Below are positions 17,512 through 26,656 of a stretch of 44,525 bases of DNA, in pieces. A model generated the notes under the pieces. The model worked only from the letters and a program-made list of their open reading frames with translations, was not told the DNA's origin and searched no databases. The DNA is from Snowella sp031396835 (GTDB lineage Bacteria; Cyanobacteriota; Cyanobacteriia; Cyanobacteriales; Microcystaceae), in contig JANNLO010000278.1 of the NCBI GenBank assembly GCA_031396835.1, positions 1-44,525 of the forward strand. Direction: 5' to 3'. Within the stretch, counting starts at the first letter, position 1. Every line of letters begins with the position of its first letter. The translations under genes were made by a program, and so were the position numbers.

Positions 17512-18075
17512 TTAAGGCGATCGCGTTAATTTTTCCAAGCCTATAAACAAAGCAGAAATACTACCAGCAACTTGAATTTTTCCCGACAAAATAGTTTCTT
17601 TAATCTCTGTTAATGGAATTAAAATCACTTCTATTTCTTCCGTAATATCTAAATTTTGTTGGCTTGTAAGAACCACATCAGGAGCCATAAAAATATGAAT
17701 TAGCGTCTTATCTTTAACAGGATTATCATAAATCTGCGCCAAAGAAATTAATTCAGAAGCCCGATAACCCGTTTCTTCTTCCAGTTCACGATGGGCTGCA
17801 TCCATGCTACTTTCTTGTTGAGGGTCAAAAGTTCCTGCTGGTAATTCAATTAAAATTTCCTCAACACCATGACGATATTGACGAACCAAAACCACTTCTT
17901 GATTGATAGTAATTGGGAAAATCAAAACAATTTCAGGACGAATATTGACAAAATAATCATCCACAATTAAACCGTTTGGCAATTGCACTTTATCTTGTTT
18001 AACTCGACACCATTGATTATCAATTACATAATTAGACTCAAGAATCTTCCATTTTTTTAGCTCGTGATCGCTCAT
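17512..18075 (-). CDS. Nudix hydrolase (ADP-ribose pyrophosphatase-like)
   Basis: 187 residues with an N-terminal strand-rich part (VIDNQWCRVKQDKVQLPNG), the ADP-ribose-type segment VRQYRHGVEEILIELPAG, and a Nudix box whose REELEETGY-like core (RELEEETGY) is intact. One extra residue lies between the first glycine and the first glutamate of the box, a small deviation. The conserved IELPAG before the box is typical of the NudF/ADP-ribose group. Substrate is inferred, not proven. It lies 165 bp upstream of glpX on the same strand, and a HIP1 octamer overlaps its 3' end. Confidence 0.88.
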   Translation of the reverse strand: MSDHELKKWKILESNYVIDNQWCRVKQDKVQLPNGLIVDDYFVNIRPEIVLIFPITINQEVVLVRQYRHGVEEILIELPAGTFDPQQESSMDAAHRELEEETGYRASELISLAQIYDNPVKDKTLIHIFMAPDVVLTSQQNLDITEEIEVILIPLTEIKETILSGKIQVAGSISALFIGLEKLTRSP

Positions 18076-18287
18076 TTTTTTATTTGTCTAAATTTTCATA
18101 TTTGAGAATAAATATTTAACAAAATATAATTTACAGATTGCCAAATGTTTATAATTTAAGCAATCAAATAACAAATATAACTATTTACTTTCCCAGCTTT
18201 TATATTAGCATTAAATTCAAAATTAGCTATAATCAAATAATTAGTATATAAATTAACTTAAATTGTCCAGAAAATATTGCCCTTCTC

Positions 18288-19640
18288 ATGACAACAATTT
18301 CGTCCCAAACAACCGACTGGAAAGAACTCCGCCAAGGATTTTTTCGACTTGCTATTATTAATATTATTTCTAATTTAATGGTTCCCTTATCGGGATTTAT
18401 TAATATTTCCTTTTTGGGACATTTAACTGATGTTCGCTATCTTGCTGGCGTTACTTTAGCTACTATTTTATTTAACTATCTTTATCGAACTTTAGGCTTT
18501 TTGCGAATGACAACGACAGGGGTAACGGCTCAAGCGATCGGTAGAAATGATCCAGAAGCGGCCCTTTTAGTTGGGCTAAGAAATGGTATTTTCGCCTTAA
18601 CTTTAGGGTTAATTTTACTTCTTTTACAATACCCTTTACAAATTATTGGATTCGCGCTTCTTAGTGCAACACCGCAAGTCAAAGCCGCAGGCCAAGCTTA
18701 TTACGATGCTCGTATTTGGGCCTTACCAGCAACATTATTAAATTTTGTTATTATCGGTTGGTTTCTAGGACGCGCTCAAAGTAATAAAGTTTTACTTTTA
18801 TCAATTATTGGTAATGGCATAAATATTGTTTTAGACTACTATTTAATTATTGAACTAGGTTGGGAAAGTAGAGGCGCAGGTTTAGCAACTGCAATAAGTC
18901 AATATTCCATAATGTTTGTGGGGATTATTTTATTAATTAAAGAGATTCATTGGCAAGAGTTTCAGGCGATCGCAAACAAATTATTTGAACCCTCAGCTTT
19001 AATCGAAATACTAACTTTAAATCGAGATATTTTTATTCGGACTTTAGCTTTTTTAACAACGTTTTCTTTGTTTACTAATTTTAGTTCAGCCATTGATAGT
19101 TCTCTTTTAGTTGAAAATGCTTTGATGTTGCAAGTGATTACTTTAACTGTTTATTTAATTGATGGATTGGCCTATGCTACTGAGAGTTTAGTCGGCATTT
19201 TAAAAGGAAAAGATGCTCAAGACGAACTTTGGGCAATTCTGAAAGTAGCAACCCAAACTAGTTTAATAATAGGACTAAGTATTGCGATCGCATTTATATT
19301 ATTTCCCGATTATTTATTTGGTTTATTAACTAATCACAATGAACTTTTAGAGAATCTTAAATTTTATGTTCCTTGGTTATTTCCTATTTTAGGATTTGGA
19401 TCAGTTGCCTTTATGTTAGATGGTTATTTTTTAGGTTTAGCTGAAGGAAAACTTTTAAGAAACACGGCTTTGTTAGCAACATTTATTGGTTTTTTACCCT
19501 TAGGAATAGGCGCATTAAAATTGCAAAATCCTAACTTATTATGGTTAGCATTAACTCTTTTTATGGTGATCCGAGTTATTAGTTTGGTAATCCAAGTTCC
19601 AAGAACTTTAAGAGAAAATTTTCAGAGAAAAGAAGCTTAA
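18288..19640 (+). CDS. MATE-family efflux transporter (DinF-like)
   Basis: A 450-residue integral membrane protein with about twelve helices, of the MATE (NorM/DinF) superfamily of drug/sodium or proton antiporters. Recognisable parts are the first helix NIISNLMVPLSGFINISFLG, RTLGFLRMTTTGVTAQAIGR after helix 2, and TESLVGILKGK in the second half. Length and layout match DinF-like proteins. The cargo cannot be told. The ATG follows a very AT-rich 212-bp spacer shared divergently with the Nudix gene. Confidence 0.92.
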   Translation: MTTISSQTTDWKELRQGFFRLAIINIISNLMVPLSGFINISFLGHLTDVRYLAGVTLATILFNYLYRTLGFLRMTTTGVTAQAIGRNDPEAALLVGLRNGIFALTLGLILLLLQYPLQIIGFALLSATPQVKAAGQAYYDARIWALPATLLNFVIIGWFLGRAQSNKVLLLSIIGNGINIVLDYYLIIELGWESRGAGLATAISQYSIMFVGIILLIKEIHWQEFQAIANKLFEPSALIEILTLNRDIFIRTLAFLTTFSLFTNFSSAIDSSLLVENALMLQVITLTVYLIDGLAYATESLVGILKGKDAQDELWAILKVATQTSLIIGLSIAIAFILFPDYLFGLLTNHNELLENLKFYVPWLFPILGFGSVAFMLDGYFLGLAEGKLLRNTALLATFIGFLPLGIGALKLQNPNLLWLALTLFMVIRVISLVIQVPRTLRENFQRKEA

Positions 19641-19753
19641 AAATAGGAGTAATATTGAGATTAATTAAAATTTTTATAGGATCAAATAATAATTTTATTC
19701 GCGTTGTGATCAATTTTAAAACTGCGATCGCCAAAGATAAGTCTAGAAAATAA

Positions 19754-20194
19754 CTATGGAAGATAATTATCAGGCAACCAATCTCCCATAACCTGTTCAA
19801 TGAGATAGGGACATAATTCAGGAAAAAGATTCATTTCTAAATGAGTTTGTCTGGCCGCTTCTCGACGCGCTCTGGTATATTCTTTTTCTAAAACTTGTAG
19901 GAGATAACTTCGTAAACTAGGACTATCTTCCCACTTACGACGAATTTGCGATCGCCCATCATTCATAGAATCGAGCCAACTATCCGATCGCCGTTGGGGT
20001 TGATATTGCCACTTCAGAAGATGCACCATGATCCGTTCCATTTGAGCGGCGATCGCACTGCGTTCACTTTTTCCCAAATCCTCAACCTCCTCAATTAAAT
20101 GCTCCCAATCAATAGCATCCCAACAACGTTCCCGCAAAAGTTGAGCCGTATCTTTTGCCCAGACTGTTAAATCTTTATCATAGGTAGTTGACAT
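19754..20194 (-). CDS. DUF29 family protein
   Basis: 146 residues beginning YDKDLTVWAKDTAQLLRER and containing WEHLIEEVEDLGKSERSA and MERIMVHLLKWQYQP, hallmarks of DUF29, a helical family highly expanded in cyanobacteria and without assigned function. Complete in length. It carries three partial or complete HIP1 sites. It stands alone, convergent with the MATE gene; the 113 bp between them holds nothing recognisable. Confidence 0.9.
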   Translation of the reverse strand: MSTTYDKDLTVWAKDTAQLLRERCWDAIDWEHLIEEVEDLGKSERSAIAAQMERIMVHLLKWQYQPQRRSDSWLDSMNDGRSQIRRKWEDSPSLRSYLLQVLEKEYTRARREAARQTHLEMNLFPELCPYLIEQVMGDWLPDNYLP

Positions 20195-20307
20195 AGATTT
20201 CTCCTGATCAAATTTTGTTTATCTCAATATTAATGTTAAATAAATTCTAAGGGCGATCGCCATTGAAAACTTAATCTTCCTCCCAAAAATTTTCATTTAA
20301 AACATTT

Positions 20308-21507
20308 TTATTTTTTAGGTAGTTTATATTGACTAACAATTTTCTTTGCAAACTCTGGCACATGGGCCGCTAACTTCTCAGGATAATTCCGTTTCACATA
20401 AAGATAATTCCGAGTGAAATGGGAATCAATACTAAAACGGGCATATTCCAAACCCTTCGGCCCAATAAACTTATCAATTACAATTCCTAATAGCTTGGCA
20501 ACCCACATCGGAAGCGTAACCGCCTGATCGTAGGCTTGAATACTTTGTTGAACTGCGGGTTTGCGATCTCCTTTTGAGATCACAGGTTGCACATTTAACT
20601 GGTCTTTAATGAGATCTAACATCTCGCGCCCCGTATCATTGCGAACCACAATCCATTGCCACCCGAAAGTCGCGCCCATATAACCGACAACTAAATCCGA
20701 AAGAGAATTTACATAATCAAAACAACTCATACAAGAAGGCGCGAAAACATCTTTCAATTGATTTGTTTTTAAACCAAAAAAAGGAACCGTTTCTTCTGAG
20801 CCGTCTTCATGCTTGAAATGTACCCGAAAATCCTGCATAAATTCGTAATGAACCACTGTTTCAGGCGATCGGCTGGTGGTATCTAGAAATTTCTGTAATC
20901 CTGATCGCGTCACATTATCCACACAAGGCGTACCCAACACATAAAGCTTTTCTAAGCCTAATTCCTTCTCAACGGCTCGTAATGCCTGAATTTGACAGCC
21001 CACACCGATTACTAATAAGCGTTTCATTCCTGATTTTGCAACCTGCTCCAAAACCGACAAATTGGGCGATAATGTGGGTTTATTCACCCTAGCCGCCAAA
21101 ACCTCTTCGGGCGTGCGGGCAATCACGGGCATGGGCTGAAAACGGTCTTCGGGCGTATTTTGCACACAGACCACCCCTTCCACTAATCCCTGAGTCAACA
21201 TTTCACAGGCTAAACTACTAACAATTCCTGTCCATTGCGCTCCTTCAATCGGTTCTTGTTTGCGAGCCATCATCATCTCTTGATGTACGCCAAAATACCA
21301 ATCATCTTCTTTCGTTAAATCCCGACTGCGACCGTGAGCCTCTTCTTCCAGTTCAGCCACCTGTTGATTGAGAAAGGCACAGGCTTCTTTGACGTAATGG
21401 ATATAATAGGTGTCACAGAGTCCACACTCGCTACAGAGTTCTTTGGCAGGGCGGGGACTACTGGGCTTCAATCCTCTGGCTTTTTCGTGGGGAGCAGGGT
21501 TAGTCAT
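20308..21507 (-). CDS. bciB: Ferredoxin-dependent 3,8-divinyl chlorophyllide 8-vinyl reductase (BciB)
   Basis: Reduces the 8-vinyl group in chlorophyll synthesis using reduced ferredoxin; Slr1923 of Synechocystis is the cyanobacterial reference. The 399-residue product belongs to the F420-hydrogenase beta-subunit family. It has the iron-sulfur ligands C25, C28, C31 (CSECGLC) and C43 near the N-terminus, a second CMSC pair in the C-terminal half, and GVGCQIQALRAVEKELG. The conserved start ARGLKPSSPRPAKELC fits Slr1923-type proteins. The close relative HCAR is an alternative, less likely because of that N-terminus. It is divergent from clpS. Confidence 0.87.
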   Translation of the reverse strand: MTNPAPHEKARGLKPSSPRPAKELCSECGLCDTYYIHYVKEACAFLNQQVAELEEEAHGRSRDLTKEDDWYFGVHQEMMMARKQEPIEGAQWTGIVSSLACEMLTQGLVEGVVCVQNTPEDRFQPMPVIARTPEEVLAARVNKPTLSPNLSVLEQVAKSGMKRLLVIGVGCQIQALRAVEKELGLEKLYVLGTPCVDNVTRSGLQKFLDTTSRSPETVVHYEFMQDFRVHFKHEDGSEETVPFFGLKTNQLKDVFAPSCMSCFDYVNSLSDLVVGYMGATFGWQWIVVRNDTGREMLDLIKDQLNVQPVISKGDRKPAVQQSIQAYDQAVTLPMWVAKLLGIVIDKFIGPKGLEYARFSIDSHFTRNYLYVKRNYPEKLAAHVPEFAKKIVSQYKLPKK

Positions 21508-21696
21508 TGCTAAATAATATGTAATCGCGATTTAGGTTAACGATCTCTCAAGTTAACTCAAAGATGTCAACCCTGTGTCAAAAATCACTAAAGATTTGTA
21601 ACAAAATTCGGCCAGTTTGAGTATCATTAAAAAGGATATTTGACAAATCCATATCTTTAAAACTAACTATCAATTATTGACACAAGTCGAAATATT

Positions 21697-21990
21697 ATGT
21701 CCACCGATGTTTTAGAACGGCGATCACCTGAAAACGTGACGATTCGCAAGCCCGCTCCCCGTTATAAAGTTCTACTCCATAATGATGACCATAACTCCAT
21801 GGAGTATGTGGTTCAATCTCTGATACAAACCGTCGCAGGCATAACCCAACCCCAGGCTGTCGATATTATGATGGAAGCCCATACCAATGGATTAGCTCTG
21901 GTGATTACCTGTGTCCAAGAACACGCAGAATTTTATTCTGAAACGTTAAATAATTTGGGTTTAATCAGTACCATTGAACCCGATGAATAA
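21697..21990 (+). CDS. clpS: ATP-dependent Clp protease adaptor ClpS
   Basis: Delivers N-degron substrates to ClpC/ClpAP. The 97 residues have the flexible N-terminus, YKVLLHNDDHNSMEYVVQSL with the binding-pocket Asn-Asp-Asp, the MMEAHTNGLALV segment, and the final EHAEFYSETLNNLGL helix. Length is normal. TTGACA elements lie upstream (near 21641 and 21678), but I cannot pair them with a clear -10. The CPBP protease gene follows 20 bp downstream, suggesting one transcript. Confidence 0.96.
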   Translation: MSTDVLERRSPENVTIRKPAPRYKVLLHNDDHNSMEYVVQSLIQTVAGITQPQAVDIMMEAHTNGLALVITCVQEHAEFYSETLNNLGLISTIEPDE

Positions 21991-22010
21991 TTCTAAAAAG
22001 GCAGTAAAAA

Positions 22011-22832
22011 TTGAAGATTAATTGGCCTAAAATTGGGACTTACTCGGCACCTCTGCGGCTGGGAATTTTTATTGCTATTTTATTAATTTGTTGGTTACCG
22101 ATCGCCTTACCTTTATATTTAATTTTCAACTACGACCCAAATCTTACTTCTATTATCACAATGGTAGTTTTATTTGGAATTTTCTTATTTTTATTAAAAT
22201 TTTGGAGCGATCGCGTTTATAAAATCAGCAAAGGATTTGAGTTTTACGGTTTAGTTTGGACAAGACAAAATGGCATTGACTGGTTAAAAGGAATTGCGAT
22301 TGGCCTATTATTTACTTTTGCTTTATTTTTCACAGAATCGCTCTTTGGTTGGGTACAAATTCAACCTTCAAAAGTCTTTTTACTGAAGATTATTTTAGAA
22401 GGAAGTTTAACAGGGTTAGGCGTTGCTTTTGCCGAAGAATTATTTTTTCGGGGTTGGTTACTGACAGAATTAGAAAAAGATTATTCTCTCAATAAATCTC
22501 TTTGGTTTAATGCACTTATTTTTGCAACCTTGCATTTTTTGAAACCATTCGGAGAAATAATAAGAACTTTTCCCCAATTTCCTGCTCTCGTTTTATTAGG
22601 AATTGCCCTAGTTTTAGCAAAGCGATCGCATCAACAAAAATTAGGAATTTGTATGGGTTTACATGGCGGATTAGTTTGGGGATATTACATTTTAAATGTG
22701 GGGGAATTAGTCAAATATTCTGATACAGTTCCAACTTGGATTACAGGCATTGATCGCAATCCCTTGGCAGGAGTCATGGGAATTTTATTTTTAAGCGTGT
22801 TAATACTTTGGAATAAACACGAAGCCAGTTGA
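22011..22832 (+). CDS. CPBP-family intramembrane glutamic endopeptidase
   Basis: A 273-residue polytopic membrane protein of the CPBP (CAAX protease and bacteriocin-processing, Abi/Rce1) family. The catalytic EExxR motif is present as FAEELFFRGW, the second motif FxxxH as FATLHF, and the third as GLHGGLVWG. About seven hydrophobic helices are visible. The frame starts with TTG at 22011, behind an AAAAAGG element 8-10 nt upstream; the next in-frame ATG is much too far in. It probably shares a transcript with clpS. Substrate unknown. Confidence 0.88.
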   Translation: MKINWPKIGTYSAPLRLGIFIAILLICWLPIALPLYLIFNYDPNLTSIITMVVLFGIFLFLLKFWSDRVYKISKGFEFYGLVWTRQNGIDWLKGIAIGLLFTFALFFTESLFGWVQIQPSKVFLLKIILEGSLTGLGVAFAEELFFRGWLLTELEKDYSLNKSLWFNALIFATLHFLKPFGEIIRTFPQFPALVLLGIALVLAKRSHQQKLGICMGLHGGLVWGYYILNVGELVKYSDTVPTWITGIDRNPLAGVMGILFLSVLILWNKHEAS

Positions 22833-22833
22833 A

Positions 22834-23562
22834 TTAATTAGTTTGTCGATACCAGTTCTTTACTTTGCGAGCAACACTTGATAACTGAGATACTACTGGA
22901 ATTTGATCAAACCATTTGTCATCAGCAATATTACTAGGTGAGGCTCTCTGAAACCCTAAGCTTGGATTGGCAATTAAAGTAATAATACTAGAATTCTGTT
23001 GACGGAATGTTGAGTATGCTCCATCAACATGCATGGGGCCTCCATCAGGATGTCCACCAGGACGCTTTAAAATTTCTTCAAAGAAATCAACAAGTTGAGC
23101 GATCGTTTGTTTATTAATCGCGAGAAAATGTGTCGTCATTAGAGGATCATGGTATTTTTCAAAAAAACCTTGTCCATTGGAGGAAAAATCTACGCGGTGT
23201 CCAAGATAGATAATATCCCAATCTAAACCTTCTAATTCATTTATTATCGCATTTTGATTTGTAATAAACAAGGAAGTAAATGATAAATCATCTTCTAAAA
23301 TTAATACATTATTCAAACTTTGGTCTCTAGCCTCTCTTAATATCTCTAAATGACTTAAGAAACAGCCTTTTGCACCAATACTAGGAAAATCATCCTTTTC
23401 ATGAGGTTTAATTGCGGAAAAAAACTTCACATATTTTGGCAGATCTGAAATGTCAATTTTTTTTAACTCTTGATTCATTTCTTGACGACGATCTGATCTC
23501 TCTGGAAGATTAATAACGTAGCAGCTATTGAAAAATTTGAACAGAGAAGAGTCGAAATCCAT
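22834..23562 (-). CDS. Glycosyltransferase family 25 protein
   Basis: 242 residues with the GT25 (LPS-type galactosyltransferase) signature: CYVINLPERSDRRQEM, GAKGCFLSHLEILREA and VLILEDDLSF, where the EDD acids bind metal and nucleotide sugar. A DIIYLGHR segment and a GAYSTFRQ block follow. It probably adds a sugar to a surface glycan. The gene follows the broken FkbM methyltransferase by 31 bp and ends one base from the stop of the convergent CPBP gene. Donor and acceptor are unknown. Confidence 0.88.
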   Translation of the reverse strand: MDFDSSLFKFFNSCYVINLPERSDRRQEMNQELKKIDISDLPKYVKFFSAIKPHEKDDFPSIGAKGCFLSHLEILREARDQSLNNVLILEDDLSFTSLFITNQNAIINELEGLDWDIIYLGHRVDFSSNGQGFFEKYHDPLMTTHFLAINKQTIAQLVDFFEEILKRPGGHPDGGPMHVDGAYSTFRQQNSSIITLIANPSLGFQRASPSNIADDKWFDQIPVVSQLSSVARKVKNWYRQTN

Positions 23563-23593
23563 AAGTTATGACCTTGAGTAGTGTAAAAAAGTT

Positions 23594-24292
23594 TTATCCT
23601 TTTACGCTTGTTTCCTTCCATCGATGAATTCGACGTTTTATACCTTCCCAGTTCCTCAGAATATGGCGAAACCACAAATACTCAGCCGTAGAGACTGGAC
23701 AGAGTTCCTGATTAATAAAAAGAGTATCATAATGGCATCCAAGGTAGCGACTAAAATGTAAAAAACCTAATGATTTAAAACGTTTAATTAAAAGTTCTAT
23801 ATCTTCTTTAGAAACAGCTCCAACATGGTCATGAAACTCTACAGTAATCTGACCGATCGATTTCAATAAGTCGTCTGGACACGATTGAAGAACCTCCAAT
23901 TCAACTCCCTCAATATCCATCTTGAGGACATCAATAGTAGATAATCCCAGTTCCAAGATAAATTCATCGAGCCGTTTACAGCTAACAGTTATGGTTTCCG
24001 AAAGACCTTCAGGCTTATAAGCTAAAGATTAAGAAACAGGTATGTCACTGAGATGGAAGTCCATTAACCCGCTAGTGCTAGAGATGGCAAAATTATACTT
24101 TTGTAAAAGAGGATGAGTTTCAATTTGTTGAAACATTTTTGGTGATGGCTCAACGGCTATACATCGACAACGAAAGCGTTCTATCATTTCTTTTGCAAAA
24201 GAACCACAATTTGCGCCTAAATCAATTACAAGTGATTCATTCGTCAAGAATCGAGTGTGTAAAGTGTGATCTTCGATTGTTTCAATCGGCAT
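23594..24292 (-). pseudogene. FkbM-family methyltransferase interrupted by one in-frame stop
   Basis: A SAM-dependent methyltransferase of the FkbM type, usually acting on glycan or lipid hydroxyls. The first part (87 codons from 24292) has the SAM motif VIDLGANCGSFAKEM and IAVEPSP; it then meets a TAA at 24029-24031 (SDIPVS, stop, SLAYKPEG). The frame is unchanged beyond it and runs on for 144 codons with the family motifs SCKRLDEFI, DVLKMDIEGVELEVL and ITVEFHD. One base change would restore a full-length protein of about 232 residues. A restart at the TTG at 23956 would lack the SAM site. Hence a young pseudogene, a sequencing error, or an example of read-through. Confidence 0.85.
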
Positions 24293-24538
24293 TTTTCTGA
24301 TTGCTCCTAGAGAAAAACTTTTTTTATTTTTGTCACATTAATAAAGATTACTAAGGTACATAAAATTTTTCGTAAATATTCATCATAAACTAATAAATAA
24401 TCAGCCTGATAAATGTACCACACTCTGGAATTTTTGTCTATGAAATGATCTTTTTTCCAGCAATTCTCATTTTAGAACATTTGTACTATAAAAAGTTATC
24501 GAATTTACCAATACAGTTAAGAAGGTCAACGATAGAAT

Positions 24539-24648
24539 AGGGGTTTCAGGTATTGCAAAGCGATAGATTCATGAGAATCATTCTCATAATGAGAATTGCT
24601 GTCTTTTTTCAGCGATTCTCATCATGAAAATTCTTTGCTCAAACCCCT
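24539..24648. repeat. Nested inverted repeat, about 110 bp, folding into a long hairpin
   Basis: The outer arms are AGGGGTTT (24539-24546) with GCAAAG (24555-24560), mirrored by CTTTGC (24633-24638) with AAACCCCT (24641-24648). Inside, ATGAGAATTGCTG (24589-24601) pairs with CAGCGATTCTCAT (24610-24622) across an eight-base T-rich loop with a single wobble, and TCAT (24584-24587) extends the stem with ATGA (24624-24627). A 17-bp palindrome precedes it. No flanking duplication is seen. It may be a structured RNA, a regulatory array or a small mobile element. Confidence 0.7.
24571..24587. promoter_or_regulatory. Fur-box-like 17-bp palindrome
   Basis: ATGAGAATCATTCTCAT is a perfect 8-1-8 palindrome resembling Fur (iron) operators, and a third ATGAGAAT unit follows at 24589, as in overlapping Fur sites. 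No plus-strand gene lies within 1 kb downstream. On the minus strand the FkbM pseudogene starts about 280 bp away. It could control an unannotated RNA. Binding is inferred from resemblance only. Confidence 0.4.
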
Positions 24649-25086
24649 GTTGTCAAAAGATATCAAGATTTACAGCAGATTTCGATCGAACCCACCCCAA
24701 AAATAGATTACAAAAATCAGTCTAGGCAAGGTTTTGATGATTTACATCTATCGCATGATTATTTGCAAATTGCTGTAATCCTCTATTTCTGGTTGTTACC
24801 GAAGTTAAATTCTCATCTGTGTTTCTAGATTATCTGACAAGTTTAAACTGAATGACTGCCTTACAGTGTCTTATTTCTGTGGTATGAAAGCTTGTTTTTA
24901 ATTGCTGTATAAAGCCAAGGATTTTAGCTATAAAATTTCCTCAAGCCGCATATTTCTTACTTTTCGCGATCGCCGATCGCAGTAAATTCCTTACTCCCAA
25001 AAATCGCTAAACAAAAATATCAGCCTAGTATTTGGGTTGATTATTTAAGGCAATATCTTCAAAATCTAAAGTAGTTAGGTTAGTGT

Positions 25087-25767
25087 TTAATGGCTGAATT
25101 TTAATTGCATCCGTTTAACTAATTGTGACAATACAAAACTAATTAAAAAATAAACAATTGCTACAAAACTATACATTTCAATTAAACGACTATCCCGTTG
25201 AGCAATTTTAGATGCGGCTCCCAGAAAGTCTGTTCCTGAAATCACATAAACCAAGGAGGTATCTTGAAATAAAATAATAGTTTGGGTGAATAAAACAGGT
25301 AACATATTGCGAAAAGCTTGGGGTAAAATCACGTATAACATTTGCTGGGAATAGGTAAAACCGATCGCTTTGGCGGCTGAAACTTGTCCTGAAGGAAGAG
25401 ATTGAATACCTGCCCGAATAATTTCGCAATAATAGGCAATTTCAAATAAAGTAAAACTAATTAATGCGGTTTGATCGGGGCCGACGCTGATGGGTTCAGT
25501 CGATTTAATTAACCATTGACCGAGTAGGGGAACCAAAAAATAAAACCAAAAGATTACTAATACTAAGGGAACGGAACGCATCAAATTTACGTAAACAGTG
25601 GCGGCAAATGTTAAGGTCTTAATACTCGAAATTCGGGCCATTGCCAAGAGAGATCCAAAAATTATGCCCCCTGTCATTGCAGTTAATGTCAAAGTGAGGG
25701 TATATTGCATTCCTTGCCACAAGTACGGTAGCGATCGCGTGATTACCTCAAAATCAAAATCACCCAT
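25087..25767 (-). CDS. natH: Amino-acid ABC transporter permease, second subunit (NatH type)
   Basis: A 226-residue inner-membrane permease of the polar amino-acid (HisM/GltK) family: about five helices, the N-terminal YLWQGMQYTLTLTLTAM segment and the EAA loop EIIRAGIQSLPSGQVSAAKAIG, which docks the ATPase. It is last in the order binding protein, permease, permease. This fits NatF-NatG-NatH, the N-II acidic/neutral amino-acid system of Anabaena. The start ATG lies 1 bp beyond the stop of the upstream permease gene, so the two are translationally coupled. Confidence 0.85.
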   Translation of the reverse strand: MGDFDFEVITRSLPYLWQGMQYTLTLTLTAMTGGIIFGSLLAMARISSIKTLTFAATVYVNLMRSVPLVLVIFWFYFLVPLLGQWLIKSTEPISVGPDQTALISFTLFEIAYYCEIIRAGIQSLPSGQVSAAKAIGFTYSQQMLYVILPQAFRNMLPVLFTQTIILFQDTSLVYVISGTDFLGAASKIAQRDSRLIEMYSFVAIVYFLISFVLSQLVKRMQLKFSH

Positions 25768-25768
25768 A

Positions 25769-26506
25769 TTAACGACCTTGTAGATAACCTGGAATGCGTG
25801 TTTTAGCTTGAATTAAAGCCATTAAACGATTAGCAGTCAAGGCAACAATAACATAAATAACTGTCACCACTGTAAAAACTTCAAACCCTTGAAAGGTATA
25901 TTCATTCATTTGTTTAGCCACTGCGGTGAGTTCCAACATTCCAATAGTGAGAGCCACAGAAGAATTTTTAAAAATATTCATCAACTCACTCGTCAAAGGC
26001 GGAATCATAATGCGAAAAGCAACAGGCAATAGAACATAGCGATAGACTTGAGGTAAGGTAAAACCAATTGCCAAACCTGCCCCTTTTTGTCCAAGAGGAA
26101 GAGATAAAATACCTGCTTTAACTTGTTCGGCAATGCGTGCTGAAGTAAAAAAAGCAAGACTAATAACTGCCGTTGAAAATTCGGGAAAGGGTAGATCTTG
26201 TTTAACCCAATCACCAATATTTTGTGGCAGAAGTTCAGGTAGCACAAAAAACCAGAGGAACATTTGCACAATCAGAGGAATATTACGAAATAACTCTACA
26301 TAACTATCCCCTAGTAAAACCCAGCTTTTTATGGGTAATGTTCGCATCACACCGATCGCAATACCGAGAATGAGCGCAATAATCCAAGCAGAAAGAGAAG
26401 TTGCTACAGTCCAACCCAACCCCGACAAAATCCATTGATAATACTTTTCGCCGCCCGTTGCCACTTCATCAAAAAAAACAAGCCAGTTCCAATTGTAACT
26501 ATTCAT
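25769..26506 (-). CDS. natG: Amino-acid ABC transporter permease, first subunit (NatG type)
   Basis: A 245-residue polar amino-acid permease (HisQ/GltJ type): YQWILSGLGWTVATSLSAWI at the N-terminus, YVELFRNIPLIVQMFLWFF, and the ATPase-docking EAA-like loop EQVKAGILSLPLGQKGAGLA. It pairs with the 226-residue permease immediately downstream to form the membrane channel. It lies 150 bp after the binding-protein gene, a gap large enough for a terminator or attenuator; I see no firm hairpin there. Confidence 0.85.
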   Translation of the reverse strand: MNSYNWNWLVFFDEVATGGEKYYQWILSGLGWTVATSLSAWIIALILGIAIGVMRTLPIKSWVLLGDSYVELFRNIPLIVQMFLWFFVLPELLPQNIGDWVKQDLPFPEFSTAVISLAFFTSARIAEQVKAGILSLPLGQKGAGLAIGFTLPQVYRYVLLPVAFRIMIPPLTSELMNIFKNSSVALTIGMLELTAVAKQMNEYTFQGFEVFTVVTVIYVIVALTANRLMALIQAKTRIPGYLQGR

Positions 26507-26656
26507 AAAATTTATCTTTAAAAAAGCAACAGTTTACACAGTTTCAATCAAAGTATATTTAGGGATTTATATTATCCTCAAGTTTTCGATTGACACTTTT
26601 TTAAGACGATTTCATAATCTCTGTGTAAACTGAGCTAAAAAACATTTTATTTAAAA

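Larger units (their letters stand above)
24293..25086. other. Gene-free interval with nested palindromes
   Basis: 794 bp without a credible gene on either strand. 24293-24440 is plain AT-rich DNA. 24539-24648 is a nested inverted repeat with a Fur-like core, listed separately. A lone half-copy of its hairpin arm (TTTTTTCCAGCAATTCTCAT) lies at 24451-24470. 24660-25086 has no ORF; it includes overlapping HIP1-like sites (CGATCGCCGATCGC) near 24966-24980. The importer genes to the right end at 25087, so this is where their ATPase gene would usually be sought, and none is present. Confidence 0.6.

Noticed and set aside
21641..21690. TTGACA elements ahead of clpS as promoters
   Set aside because: No convincing -10 box at 16-18 bp from either copy.
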